DNA of 64,000 nt, from positions 124,001 to 188,000 of the forward strand of contig NZ_JAGZ01000001.1 of NCBI RefSeq assembly GCF_000526915.1, in the 5' to 3' direction. Of the stretch, positions 20,814 through 30,734 are shown one piece after another (the first letter of the stretch is position 1; the number at the start of each line of letters is the position of its first letter). Origin of the DNA: Mycobacterium genavense ATCC 51234. GTDB lineage: Bacteria; Actinomycetota; Actinomycetes; Mycobacteriales; Mycobacteriaceae. Under the pieces are notes generated by a model. It was not told where the DNA came from. It did no database searches and saw nothing but the letters and a program-made list of their open reading frames with translations. The position numbers were made by a program, and so were the translations under genes.

Positions 20814-23800
20814 TCAGCGGTGTGCGAGCGCGAGGATCTGGGGCAACGCCTCCCGGGCCGCGGCGCGGCCGGCCTCGCGGGCCTGGTCGATCTGATGGAA
20901 CTCCAGCAGCCCGACGCCGCGGGTGCTGGGCCGGATCACGACGTCGGCTTGGGCCAGTGTCGCGGCGGCGGCCAGCCCGCTGCCCATCATCATCGTGCGT
21001 ATCAGGGTTTCGCCGATCCCGGGAACTTTTGGGGGACCGTTGAATTCGGTGGTGGACACCGTCGCGTCGCCGCCGAATCCGACCGCGACCGCGATCAGCG
21101 GGCCCTCGGTACTCGACAGCGTCGAGACGGGAAGGTTGTCGAGCACCCCGCCGTCGACGTGCAGTGTGCCGCCATAGACGTAGGGCGGGAAGATACCCGG
21201 TAGCCGCAGCGAACACCCGACGGCGTCGGCAATCGGGTCCCGGCGATGCACGACGGTGCGCCGCCCCAGCAGATCGACGCTGACACAGCGGAACTCTTTG
21301 GGCAGTTCCTCGATCAACCGCTCGCCGTAGGCGCGACGCAACAGCGCGGGAATGCGCCGCCCACGGGTCAGCCCCTTCACCGGTACGGTGTAGTCCCGGA
21401 TCGGGTTGGTGCGAATGAAGTATTCGTACACGTAAGCGTCGACGCCCGCCGCGTCCAGCCCGCTGGCCGCCAGCGCCGCGACGATCGCACCCATGCTGGT
21501 GCCGGCGAACCGGTCGACGACGACCCCGGCGGCTTCCAGCTCTTCGAGCACCCCGACAAGGCGCGCGGCCAGCGGCCGCAAATCGTCGGCCGAACCATCG
21601 GAGTGCAGCGTCAAAACCGAGCGCGGCGTGATCAGCTGTTCCCAGGCGCGTCGGTGCTCTCGGTCGGCGGGTGGCCCGGCCAGCACCAGGTCGGCGCCGG
21701 TGGCGCGCTCGGGCAGTGGATCGACGGGCGGCGCCGGTGTACCCGACACGAGCACGATCCGGTCCGCCACGCGCAGGCAGAAGTCCCGCCATTCGGCGTC
21801 GTCGACCGCCGCCTGCAACACCACCTTGTCCGCGGCCCGCTCGGCGCGCTCCAGCCCACCGCGGTCGACGCGGCCGGGCCGCACCGCGCGGACGTAACCC
21901 GACAGCAGGTGCACCAATTCGTGGGCCACCATCGTCACCGGCGCGTCGGTGTCGACGCCGACCACCGCGATGACCACGTCGCAGGAGGTCAGACTCGACG
22001 TCGCCGGCGGCGGTGACTGATGCAGGCGGGTGGCCAGCTCACGCACCAACGCACCGAGCACCCGGACATCGGCGATGCTGTCGAACTGGGACTTGGTCAG
22101 CCGGATCAGGGTGGAGTCGCGCACCGCGCGGATGGCCGCGGACCGGGGTGCGCCGGTGAGCAGTCCCAGCTCGCCGATCACCTCGCCGCGGCCCAGGTCG
22201 CGGATCGCGACGCCCTGTTGCACCGCCTGCAGGCGGCCGTGACACACCACGTACAGGGAGTCGGCGGCGTCGCCCTCGTGAAAGAGATACGAGCCGGCCG
22301 TGAGGTCTACCTCCTCGGCGCTGGCTGGCAGGTCGGCCAGAGCGTCGGCGTCCAGGCCGGGGAACAGCGGCAGGCTCTCCAGCAGATCTTCATCGCGGTG
22401 GTCGACCGCCAGCACCTGCTCGTGCCGCGCGACCGCCGTTGCGTGCGAACGCGGTTCGACTTTCGGTGGCGGCTTGGCAACAACGGGGGCAGTGGCGACC
22501 TGACCGGTGCGGCCCAGGAACAGCGCTCCGACGGCCACGGCCACAAAGCAGACCGCGGCCATCGCCCAGCCGCGGCGCAGCGCCTCGGCGGCCCCACCGC
22601 GCGCCGGTGTGCCGATCAGGACGACCAGCAGCACGATTCCGATGACGGCGCCGAGTTGGCGGCAGCTGCTGACCACCGCCGACGCGGTCGCGTAGCTGCC
22701 GCCCTTGGGCACCCGGGCCAGGGCGGCACTGCCCAGCAGCGGCAGGGTGGCGCCCACCCCGAGTCCCTGCAGCAGCTGCCCGGGCAGCCACTCGCGCACG
22801 AAGTTGGGATGCGTCCCGACGCGCTGCATGTACCAGAGGAGGCTGCCCAGATCAGGGCGCCGACGAAGACGATCGTGCGATGGCCGCGCCGGTCGGCGAT
22901 CTTGCCCAGCACCGCCGCCACGACGGCGGCGACCAGTGCCGCGGGGGCGACCGCGAGGCCGGTCTCGAGCAGGTTGTATCCCCACGTAGTTCAGGAACAG
23001 CACGTGCGTGAGCAGGTAGCCGTAGAAGCCGGCACCCGCGGTGATCGTCAGGACGTTTCCCGCGACGAAGGACTGCACCCGCAGTAGGCGGGCTCGATCA
23101 GCGGTGCCGGATGGAATCGGGAGCTCAGCACGAAGCCGGCCAGGGCGACGGCCGCGGTCACGAACGACCCGATCGTGCCGGCACTGGACCAGCCCCAGTC
23201 CGGCCCCTTGATCAAACCGAGGGTCAACAGGCCGAGCGCGGCGGCGAGCAGCAGCGCCCCACGCAGGTCGGGCACGCGCCGCTGTCCGGGCGAGCGGCTC
23301 TCGACCAACTCGCGGCGAGCCACCACCACCGCGACGACGCCGAGCGGCACGTTCACCAAAAACGCCCAGCGCCAATCGGACACCTGCACGATCGCCCCGC
23401 CGATCGGCGGGCCCAGACCCGACGCAATCGCGGCCGCGGCGCCCCACAATCCCACCCCGTGCGCACGGTGCGCGACCTCGAAGCCTTCGACGACCAGAGC
23501 CAGGGAGGCCGGCACCAGCAGCGCCGCGCCGATGCCCTGCAGGACCCGGAACGCGACCAGTTGCTCGACGGTGGTGGCCAGCGCACAGAGCCACGACGCC
23601 GCCGTGAAAAGCACCACGCCCCAGATGAACATCCGTTTGCGACCGAGCAGATCGGCGAGCTTGCCCGCCGCGACCAGGAACGCCGCGAACACGATGTTGT
23701 ACGCGTTGAGGACCCAGGACAGGCTGCCGATGGGATAGGTGGGGAAGGACTGCTGAATATTCGGGAATGCGACGTTGACGATCGTCGAGTCGAGGAAGGC

Positions 23801-23980
23801 GAGAAAGGCGCCGAACGCCGCCACCAGGAGCACGGCCATCGACGAGGGCTGGCGGCGCACGGTGAGCGGGCCCAGCGATTGACGCGTGGTCTTCGTATTA
23901 CCGTTCGTGGCAGCCTTTTCCGTTGCCCTCTTGTCGGTGGCGCCGGATAGGCCCTGCGCACGGGATGTTCCGAGATCCAT
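20814..23980 (-). pseudogene. MFS transporter-cNMP-binding-patatin fusion (Rv3239c-like), three frameshifts and an internal deletion
   Basis: About 1055 residues restored. N-terminal MFS drug:H+ antiporter-type transporter (LDSTIVNVAFPNIQQSF, GKLADLLGRKRMF, DWRWAFLVNVPLGVVAV), a cyclic-nucleotide-binding domain near 535-635 (LPLFPGLDADALADLPASAE, GEVIGELGLLTGAPRSAAIRA) and a C-terminal patatin-like phospholipase (GTSMGAIVAALAAS, HVDGGVLDNLPVST). This architecture is known from M. tuberculosis Rv3239c. One-base losses occur near 23083, 22988 and 22838, all in the transporter. In the patatin domain LAARLVG joins straight to VLEELEAAGV. The segment carrying the GGGxRG oxyanion hole is missing in frame, so lipase activity should be lost even if the frameshifts are errors. 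Confidence 0.8.
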
Positions 23981-24012
23981 GATTGACCCCTGGGGTAAAG
24001 CCGGCGGGCGGC

Positions 24013-25071
24013 TCAGTCGACTTGTCGGATGGGCATTTCCGCGGTGGACTCGGCACTGCCACCCGAATCAGACCCGGTTCTCCCCGGTAACGTCGTCGAG
24101 TCGCCGGTCGGGTCGCGGCCGAGGACCGGAAATACGGTCTCTTTCCCGCTGCGCCCCTTGAGCTCGACTTCCTCGCCCTCACCCCACGCGAATTGTGACT
24201 CGACGGTGCGGCGTACCCCGCTGGTCACCATCACCGACGCGCGCCCTTGGCACCCGGCCAGGCCGGCCAGTCGGAACGCCACGTTGGTGGAGTCGCCGAT
24301 CACCGCCTCGACCGATCTGGTCATCGCCGCCAGCGCGACCCGGCCGACGACCACGCCCCAGCCCATCCGGATGGGCGCGCCGTCCGGGCTGCGCAACGGC
24401 AGTCGTGGTCCGAGCTCGCCGACCAGCCGGTTGGCGGCGAGCGAGAAATCGATCGCCCGTTCGGCGGCATCCGGGAACCTGTTGGCCTCCCAGATCGCGA
24501 ATATCGCATCGCCGGCGTAATGGTGCAGCGTGCCGTGATGGGCGTGCAACACGTCGCCCACCTCATGCCACAACGTGTGCAGGCTTTGCGCGATGACCTC
24601 TTCTTCGGTCACCTCGGAGATCGTCGAGTAATTGATGATGTCGCCGACCACCATCACCATGGCGGCCTGGCTGATTCGGGTCAGCCCCGGCGCCATCGCG
24701 GCGTTGACGGCGGTGAAGCGCTCCGAGCGGAAGGTGAATGCCGCATCGGCGATCCGGATCTCGTCACCGGGCTGGATCCGACGCGGAACCGCTCGCTCCA
24801 ACCGCATGCCGTTGAGCAGGGTCCCGTTGGTGCTGGTGTGGATCACGAAAGCCTGATCCGCGACGGCATCCAACCGGATTTCGAGATGGGTCCGGGAGAT
24901 TTCGGGATCGCGGATCACCAGTCTGCGTGACTCGCTGATCCGCGCGCATTCACGGCCGATGAACAACTGATCAACGATCGGCACCCGGTACTCGACGCCG
25001 CTGTCCTGCAAGACGAGATACGCCAGCGGCCTGCCAGGCTGCTGCCCTGGCAGCTCCATGAAGGAAGTCAT
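24013..25071 (-). CDS. FHA-domain class III adenylate cyclase
   Basis: 352 residues from MTSFMELPGQQPGRPLAYL at 25071; longer in-frame starts exist but lack motifs. An N-terminal FHA domain (LFIGRE near 37, SRTHLEIRL near 57, STNGTLLNG) binds phosphothreonine. The cyclase homology domain has VGDIINYSTIS and HYAGDAIFAIWE (metal Asp) and STNVAFRLAG (the Asn/Arg transition-state pair). It makes cAMP (substrate inferred from class). It lies just upstream, on the same strand, of the MFS-cNMP-patatin gene (32 bp gap), and a second cNMP-patatin gene is divergent. The FHA domain suggests control by one of the neighbouring Ser/Thr kinases. It is intact. Confidence 0.85.
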   Translation of the reverse strand: MTSFMELPGQQPGRPLAYLVLQDSGVEYRVPIVDQLFIGRECARISESRRLVIRDPEISRTHLEIRLDAVADQAFVIHTSTNGTLLNGMRLERAVPRRIQPGDEIRIADAAFTFRSERFTAVNAAMAPGLTRISQAAMVMVVGDIINYSTISEVTEEEVIAQSLHTLWHEVGDVLHAHHGTLHHYAGDAIFAIWEANRFPDAAERAIDFSLAANRLVGELGPRLPLRSPDGAPIRMGWGVVVGRVALAAMTRSVEAVIGDSTNVAFRLAGLAGCQGRASVMVTSGVRRTVESQFAWGEGEEVELKGRSGKETVFPVLGRDPTGDSTTLPGRTGSDSGGSAESTAEMPIRQVD

Positions 25072-25667
25072 GCTTGCCTCGCTGCTCGCCGTGTCAGACC
25101 GCCCAACTGAAAGTCGGTTAATGCCAATGCTCCTCCGCAGTGACGACGTCGCCGCGGTCTCATGGCACGCTGTCATGGGCCGGAGTATGGCGCCAGTCCG
25201 CCAATCGTCACCCATACGCTGCCTTTCCCGGTGAATAAGCTCGCCGCGATCCCGCTGACTCGCTGGTCCTTCGAGCTCAACGGCTGTCCTTCGTGCCGGC
25301 GATTGGTGACGCTGCGGACATTACCGGAAACCGCCCCGGCGGGTTCGGAAATCTTGAAATGGCCTACATGTGCGAAATCGGGGGTAAATGGCTGGTTAAT
25401 CAACGATGCTTTCGTCCTCGCGCCATTCGTGATTTGCTCGGGGATCGCTTCGTGGCTGGGTTGGATTCTGTCCCAAGAGAATTCGGCTGCACAACGGGCA
25501 CTGTAATATTGGCTGCCGAAAGCTTCGTTGAGTCCGTGGCGTTGACAGCGGCAAACGGGGGATTGGTTTCGCGTCTGAGAGCCGGCGGAATTTTCGAAAG
25601 GCACTTGGCCGGAAGATAAGCTCCTAACCGGCACCTCAACCCTTTTGGAGTGCCGGGGAGGAAGATC
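25072..25667. other. Long divergent intergenic region, lower GC
   Basis: About 600 bp between the cyclase and the short leader ORF. It is noticeably less GC-rich than its surroundings (stretches such as TTGAAATGG and TTTTCGAAAGG), as expected of a regulatory region or a decayed gene. Short open frames inside show no recognisable domain. It ends with a hairpin and a strong ribosome-binding site. Confidence 0.5.
25628..25656 (+). promoter_or_regulatory. Leader hairpin before the patatin gene
   Basis: CCGGCAC and GTGCCGG form a perfect 7-bp stem around a 15-nt loop, ending 5 nt before GGAGGAAG. It could be a 5' UTR control element or a terminator of upstream transcription. No T-run follows. Confidence 0.4.
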
Positions 25668-25733
25668 ATGCGTTCACCCAACCCGTTTGCCGTCCCGCGC
25701 GCCATCCATCCGTCCGATCTCGTCGTTCCATGA
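25668..25733 (+). CDS. 21-codon leader ORF coupled to the patatin gene
   Basis: ATG at 25668 follows GGGGAGGAAG, the strongest ribosome-binding site nearby. It encodes MRSPNPFAVPRAIHPSDLVV plus Pro and stops at TGA 25731-25733. That stop overlaps the ATG of the next gene at 25730 (ATGA). The main gene has no good site of its own, so translational coupling is likely. The peptide shows no known motif. It could alternatively be the true N-terminus joined by a frameshift. Confidence 0.45.
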   Translation: MRSPNPFAVPRAIHPSDLVVP

Positions 25734-27502
25734 GTACTCGGCGGGAGTGGCGAGTCGCCGATGCGCGAAAGGCGCTGCGGAATGTCCCGATCCTGGCCGA
25801 CATCGACGCCAAGCAACTCAACGACTTGGCCAGCGCGGTGGATCGCCTGCATATCCCGGCCCATGAATGGCTGTTTCGACTGGGCGAGCCGTCGGACGCC
25901 ATTTACGTAATCGACTCGGGACGATTCGCCGCCGTCGGCGCCGATGGACAGGTGATCCGCGAGATGGCGGCCGGCGACTCCGTCGGCGACCTCGGGGTGA
26001 TTTCCGGCACCGAACGCTCGGCCGGTGTTCAAGCGCTGCGTGACGGCGTGGTCTGGCGGATTGCCGGCGAGATCTTCAGCGAGGTGCTCGCCAGCACCCC
26101 GCAGCTGCAGTTGGCGATGGTCAAGGCGATGGCGAGGATGCTGCGCGACTCGCGGTCGGCGAACATCTCTTCGGCGCCGCGGGTCATCGGTGTCGTCTCG
26201 ACCGGCTACGCGCTCGCGGCACCGGTCGTCGACGCGATCGCGACCCGGCTGGGCGCGTTCGGTTCGATCGCCGTGGTCGCGCCGCCCGCCGAAAGAACCG
26301 CCGCGGTCACGGCGCACGCCGAACTCGTCGAGGCGTTCGCGGAAACCCTCGACCGGGCCGAGCGCAGCCACGATTGGGTGCTGGTGGTGGCCGACCGGGG
26401 ATCGGGCGAGCTGTGGCGGCGATACGTTGTCGCGCAAAGCGATCGACTCGTGGTTCTGGTGGACCAAGCCCAGCCGCCGGCCGAGCTCGATCGGCTGGAC
26501 ACCGAAGGCCACGTGCACCTGATCACGCTGACCGAAGCCGATACCAGTTGGTGGGATCTGCTGGAGCCGGTCTCGCATCATCCCGGCGACACCGACGGAA
26601 TCGCCGCCGTGGCCCGCAGAATCGCCGGCCGGTCCTTCGGGCTGGTGCTCGCGGGTGGCGGCGCGCGGGGGCTGGCACATTTCGGCGTTTACGAGGAGCT
26701 CACGCGGGCCGGCATCGTCATCGACCGCTTTGGCGGCACGAGTGCCGGCGCCATCGCCGCGGCGGCCTTCGCGCAGGGGATGACGGCCGACGAGGCGACG
26801 GACGCGGCGTACCGATTCGTCGGAAGCACCAGTCCACTCGGCGATTACACGGTCCCCGCGATCGCGCTGACCCGGGGAACGCGCATCGAGCGCTTGCTCG
26901 ACGAGGTCTTCGGCAGCACGGTGATCGAGCATCTGCCGAAGGGTTTCTTCTCGGTCTCCGCGGACATGATCACCGGCGAGCAGATCGTGCATCGTCGGGG
27001 ATCGCTGGCGCTCGCGGTCCGCGCGTCGATCTCGATCCCGGGCCTCATTCCGCCGGTGCAGCATGACCAGCGCCTGCTCATCGACGGCGGATTGTTGAAC
27101 AACCTGCCGGCCGACGTGATGTGCGCCGACGGCGACGGCGAAGTCATCTGCGTCGATCTGCGACGAAAGTTCCTGCCGTCCAAGAATTTTGGATTGCTGC
27201 CTGCCATCGTTCAGCCGCCGGGGTTCGTCCGGCGGCTACTCACCGGAACCGATGTCGCGCTGCCGCCGCTGCAAGAGACCCTGCTGCGCACCGTCGACCT
27301 TGCGGCCTCCACCGGCAACCTGCACGAGCTGCCCCGGATCGCGGCCATCGTCGAGCCGGATATCTCGACGATCGGTCCGCTGGATTTCAAGAAGATCGAT
27401 GCCGCGGTGGAAGCCGGACGGATCGCGACGCGGACTGTGCTGGAAGCGCATCCGCACCTGGTCGGGACGACTGCCGATCCTCAAGTCGCGAACATGATCT
27501 GA
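25730..27502 (+). CDS. cNMP-binding patatin-like phospholipase (Rv2565-like)
   Basis: 590 residues, intact. A cyclic-nucleotide-binding domain fills about residues 20-135 (VPILADIDAKQLNDLASAVD, GDSVGDLGVISGTERSAGVQ). The patatin domain begins near 300 with the oxyanion hole GLVLAGGGARG, the nucleophile GTSAG near 335 and the dyad Asp in LIDGGLLNNLP near 450. It probably hydrolyses a phospholipid or acyl ester when cAMP is bound (family inference). From memory, sequence and layout match M. tuberculosis Rv2565. The adenylate cyclase is divergent from it across the leader region, and a PknE-type kinase converges at the 3' end. Confidence 0.85.
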   Translation: MSTRREWRVADARKALRNVPILADIDAKQLNDLASAVDRLHIPAHEWLFRLGEPSDAIYVIDSGRFAAVGADGQVIREMAAGDSVGDLGVISGTERSAGVQALRDGVVWRIAGEIFSEVLASTPQLQLAMVKAMARMLRDSRSANISSAPRVIGVVSTGYALAAPVVDAIATRLGAFGSIAVVAPPAERTAAVTAHAELVEAFAETLDRAERSHDWVLVVADRGSGELWRRYVVAQSDRLVVLVDQAQPPAELDRLDTEGHVHLITLTEADTSWWDLLEPVSHHPGDTDGIAAVARRIAGRSFGLVLAGGGARGLAHFGVYEELTRAGIVIDRFGGTSAGAIAAAAFAQGMTADEATDAAYRFVGSTSPLGDYTVPAIALTRGTRIERLLDEVFGSTVIEHLPKGFFSVSADMITGEQIVHRRGSLALAVRASISIPGLIPPVQHDQRLLIDGGLLNNLPADVMCADGDGEVICVDLRRKFLPSKNFGLLPAIVQPPGFVRRLLTGTDVALPPLQETLLRTVDLAASTGNLHELPRIAAIVEPDISTIGPLDFKKIDAAVEAGRIATRTVLEAHPHLVGTTADPQVANMI

Positions 27503-27518
27503 CGGTCTGACGCGCGGA

Positions 27519-29283
27519 CTATCCGAGCAGCTTGGTCAACCAGGTCGCGTCTTGGTAGTTGATGGACTTGTTGCCGTCCCAGACGAACGGTGTGCCAGAG
27601 GCATTCAACCCGGCCAGCGTCGTGTCGCCGGCATCGGCCTTGGCCTTGGCCGTCGCCAGGTCGTCACCCGCTTTGATGCAGTTGATCGCGTCGGCGTCGA
27701 CGCCGACCGTCTTGGCCAGTTGCGCGAGCTCGCCGTCGGTTCGATCCTCGGGGGCGCCTTCGGCCGGCTGGAAGTTGTTGGCGAATATCCCCGAATAGAA
27801 GCTCATGTAGAGCTTCGGGTCGTTCTGGGCCGCGACACAGTACGTCGCCGCCACCGCGCGGGTCGAGTAGTTCTTGCTGTGCGATTTGTCGTCGAGGAAA
27901 TTCAGCAGGTGGTAGCGCACGGCGAGTTTCTTGTTGTTGACCGCGGTTTCGATGTCGCCGGCATTCGACCGGATGAAGCTGCCGCAGGGTGGGCACATGG
28001 GTTCGTTGAAGATGTCGATGGTGGTCGGTGCCGCGGAGCTGCCCACCAAGACACCGTCGTCGAGGACGCGCAGCTCGACCGCGTCGGGCGCCGCGGACGG
28101 TTTCGGCGAGGACGAGCGCCAGGGCTGGGCGACCAGCAGCACCGCACTCACCAGCGCCACCACGACGAAAGCCGCGAGGCCGACCCACAGCCACGCGTTG
28201 CGTCCGCGCCGCGGTGCCGGCTGTGCCCAACCCGTCCCGACGCCGGACCCCTCGCCCCAGCCGGTGACGCCGGGCCAGCCCGCGCTCGGCGGAGCGGGCA
28301 TCCCGGTTCCCGACGGAGGCCAGCCCGTGGGCTGGTTCGCCGTCGCAGGGGGAGTGGCCGCGAAACCGATGGGCGCCTGGCCCGCGAACACGGCCGGCAG
28401 TTCGGCAGCCTGGCTGCGTTGCAAGATGTCGGTCGCCCGGTCCCTGATCGGGCGTGGCCAGGGCGGCGTACGCGGCCGCCGACAGATCGCCGCAGGTGGC
28501 GTACCGGTCCAGCGGGTCCTTGGCCATGCCGCGCGCGATCACCTGGTCGAAGGCCGCCGGAATACCGGGCCGGGTGACGCTGGGCCGTGGGATCGGCTGG
28601 TGCAGGTGCGCGCTCATCACGCTGACCTGATCGCCCTTGTACGGCGGAGATCCGGTCAGGCACTCGTACAGGACGCAGGCCAGGGCATAGATGTCGGCGC
28701 GGTAAGTGACCTCGGTGTCGCTGAACCGTTCCGGAGCCATGTACTTGAAGGTGCCGACCGTGGTGCCGAACTGCGTGAGCTTCTCGTCGGAGGTGGCGCT
28801 GGCGATCCCGAAGTCGACCAGGTACGCGAAGTCGTCCTTACTGACCAGGATGTTCTCCGGTTTGACGTCGCGATGTGTGATACCGGCCGCGTGCGCGGCG
28901 TCGAGCGCAGCGCCAATCTGGCGCACGATTGCCACCGCGCGCGGCGGCGTCAGCGGTCCGTACCGGCTCAGGATCATGGCCGCGTCCAGGCCGTCGATCA
29001 AACGCATGTCCACGAAGAGCTGGCCGTCGATCTCGCCGTAGTCGTGAATCGGGACGACGTGGGGTTCCTGCAGCCGGCCCGCGGTGCGGGCCTCGCGTTG
29101 CATGCGGGTGCGGAACACCGGATCGCTGGACAGCGTCTGCGACATCAGCTTCAGGGCGACGACGCGCTCCCGGATCGTGTCCTCGGCCTCGTAGGCGTCG
29201 CCCATCCCGCCGCGACCCACCAGCCGTCGCAGCAGATAGGGCCCGAATTGCGAGCCCTCCCGCGAACCCGCGGTGTCACCCAT
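27519..29283 (-). pseudogene. pknE: PknE-type receptor Ser/Thr kinase with DsbG-like sensor, one frameshift
   Basis: Start MGDTAGSREGSQFGPYLL at 29283 has GAGGAG upstream. The kinase domain (about 15-275) has GRGGMGDAYEAED, ALKLM, HRDVKPENIL, DFGIAS and GTFKYMAPERF. A Pro/Gly-rich linker and one span near residue 368 (AWLWVGLAAFVVVALVSAVLL) lead to an exported thioredoxin-fold domain with DIFNEPMCPPCGSFI (CPPC active site) and a cis-Pro region ASGTPFVWDG. This kinase plus DsbG-like sensor is the PknE architecture, linked to redox/nitric-oxide stress. One base is gained or lost near 28445 in the linker (LATPDQG...ATDILQRSQAAELPAVF). Both domains are otherwise complete. Confidence 0.85.
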
Positions 29284-29413
29284 CGCCTACTCCTCTGTGC
29301 TAGGCATAAGGCTAATAGTTTGGGGCAACCGGGGGCCCGGTGAACAGAAAGAATGCCAGCTAATTCCGCAATGCGCCCGACCGGGACGGAAAACGCGCGC
29401 GGCCGGCCGTCGG

Positions 29414-29758
29414 TCAGTGACATTCCTCGTCGCCGGCGTGGCGTTCGCCAAGGCCTTCTCGCGACAGCGCCCGGAGGAATCCATAGGCGTGCATCCCGGC
29501 GGTACCGGGATTGTTAACGATCCATTCGTTGATGTTTCCCAGCGCGGTGGCCAACTGGTCGCGTTTGATCCGCACCAAGTAGGTCTTTCGCTCGTCGTCG
29601 GGATCGTCGCTGGAGTTGGCCACCGCGACAGGGTTTTTGAACGCGTACGCGATGCCGTGCACCGCATCGTGGTTAAGGGCCCAGCGAAGTTCGTTGGGCC
29701 GCAGTCCGTTCACCGCGATGTTGCGGTAGCCGCCGTCGTCGTCGTCTGAATTGCTCAC
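29414..29758 (-). CDS. Conserved-looking hypothetical protein
   Basis: 114 residues from the GTG at 29758 (VSNSDDDDGGYRNIAVNG); a longer frame begins at a TTG at 29812. It is acidic at the N-terminus, then mixed (LRPNELRWALNHDAVHGIAYAFKN, ERKTYLVRIKRDQLATALGNINEWI). There is no signal, span or metal motif apart from a C-terminal HAGDEECH. I do not recognise the family. It lies between pknE and the RibD-like operon on the same strand, 131 bp downstream (5' side) of the kinase start. Confidence 0.5.
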   Translation of the reverse strand: MSNSDDDDGGYRNIAVNGLRPNELRWALNHDAVHGIAYAFKNPVAVANSSDDPDDERKTYLVRIKRDQLATALGNINEWIVNNPGTAGMHAYGFLRALSREGLGERHAGDEECH

Positions 29759-29975
29759 TTGGCCGATGGTCCTCTTCCGGAAGTGCGAGAAGATAGCCGG
29801 AGGTGGCCGCAACGTGATGTCGCACAGGCAATTCGACGACCGTTTGAACGTGTGTCACCGCACCGAAACCTGACGCCTACTCGGGATTTGCGTCGCCACA
29901 TCAACCCACCGTGACACAGCACCGCGGACGGCGCCATCGCAGCAGATCCGCGCCGGAACCGCCAGGCAACCGTGA

Positions 29976-30734
29976 TCAGCGGCGATACTTCAAGAACAGA
30001 TAGTCGTCGCAGACCAGCGCGTGGTCGAGTCGCAACGCGGCCGGCAGCGCCAATCGCGATGGCTGTCGGCGATGACCCACCGGCTGGCAGGCGGCGAGCT
30101 TGGGGGCCAGCGTTACGCAGACCTCCACGACGACATCGGCGTCCACGAGTTCGTCGAACAGTGTCGGTCCACCCTCGCAGAGCACCCGGGACAGCCCGTG
30201 CGCGTGCAGCAGCGCAATCGCCTGGGTGACGTCGACGGTGTCCTCGCCGGCCACCAGCACCCCGCAGCGTTGATCGCCGCTGCGATCGTGAAGCGCCGCG
30301 GACTGCGCGCAGGTCACCAACAGCGGCGGCTGGCTCGGGTCGCTGACCAGCCGGGTCGGCAGTCGGCCGGTTTGGCTGACCACCGCGATCGGGGGCGGTT
30401 TGCTCTTCCCGGCGCGCTGCCGCTCGGCTTGCTGCGTCTCGCTAAGCTGCACCGGGCCGTAATTCTCCGCGCGTGCGGTGGCGGCGCCGACCAGTACGAC
30501 GTCGGCGAATGTACGCAGGGTTTTCAGCAATTCCTGGTCGGTCCGACTCGACAGCGGCCCGGCGCGACCGCCGAATACGGCCGCACCGTCGGCGCTGTAG
30601 ATCATGTTGGCGCGCACCCCGTCCGGGGGCTCGGCGTAGAACGACGCGAGCTCGGCGATGTCGCGGACCGTGCCGACGCGAGGGGAATCCCGCACCGGGT
30701 CCGACTGCTTGCGGTGTTGCTCGGACGCCGTCAT
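29976..30734 (-). CDS. RibD C-terminal-domain pyrimidine reductase (Rv2671-like)
   Basis: 252 residues of the bacterial bifunctional deaminase-reductase C-terminal (DHFR-like) fold without a deaminase domain. Visible motifs are VRANMIYSADGAAVFGGRAGPLSS, DVVLVGAATARAENYGPV and the NADPH-binding VLCEGGPTLFDELV. Family members reduce the ribosylamino-pyrimidine of riboflavin synthesis; a DHFR-like side activity is described for the M. tuberculosis homolog. It overlaps the upstream flavin reductase gene by 4 bp, so they are one operon. It is intact. Confidence 0.8.
   Translation of the reverse strand: MTASEQHRKQSDPVRDSPRVGTVRDIAELASFYAEPPDGVRANMIYSADGAAVFGGRAGPLSSRTDQELLKTLRTFADVVLVGAATARAENYGPVQLSETQQAERQRAGKSKPPPIAVVSQTGRLPTRLVSDPSQPPLLVTCAQSAALHDRSGDQRCGVLVAGEDTVDVTQAIALLHAHGLSRVLCEGGPTLFDELVDADVVVEVCVTLAPKLAACQPVGHRRQPSRLALPAALRLDHALVCDDYLFLKYRR

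Noticed and set aside
19545..21203. Long plus-strand open frame across the kinase and patatin genes
   Set aside because: It spans two minus-strand genes with strong motifs and has no domain of its own.
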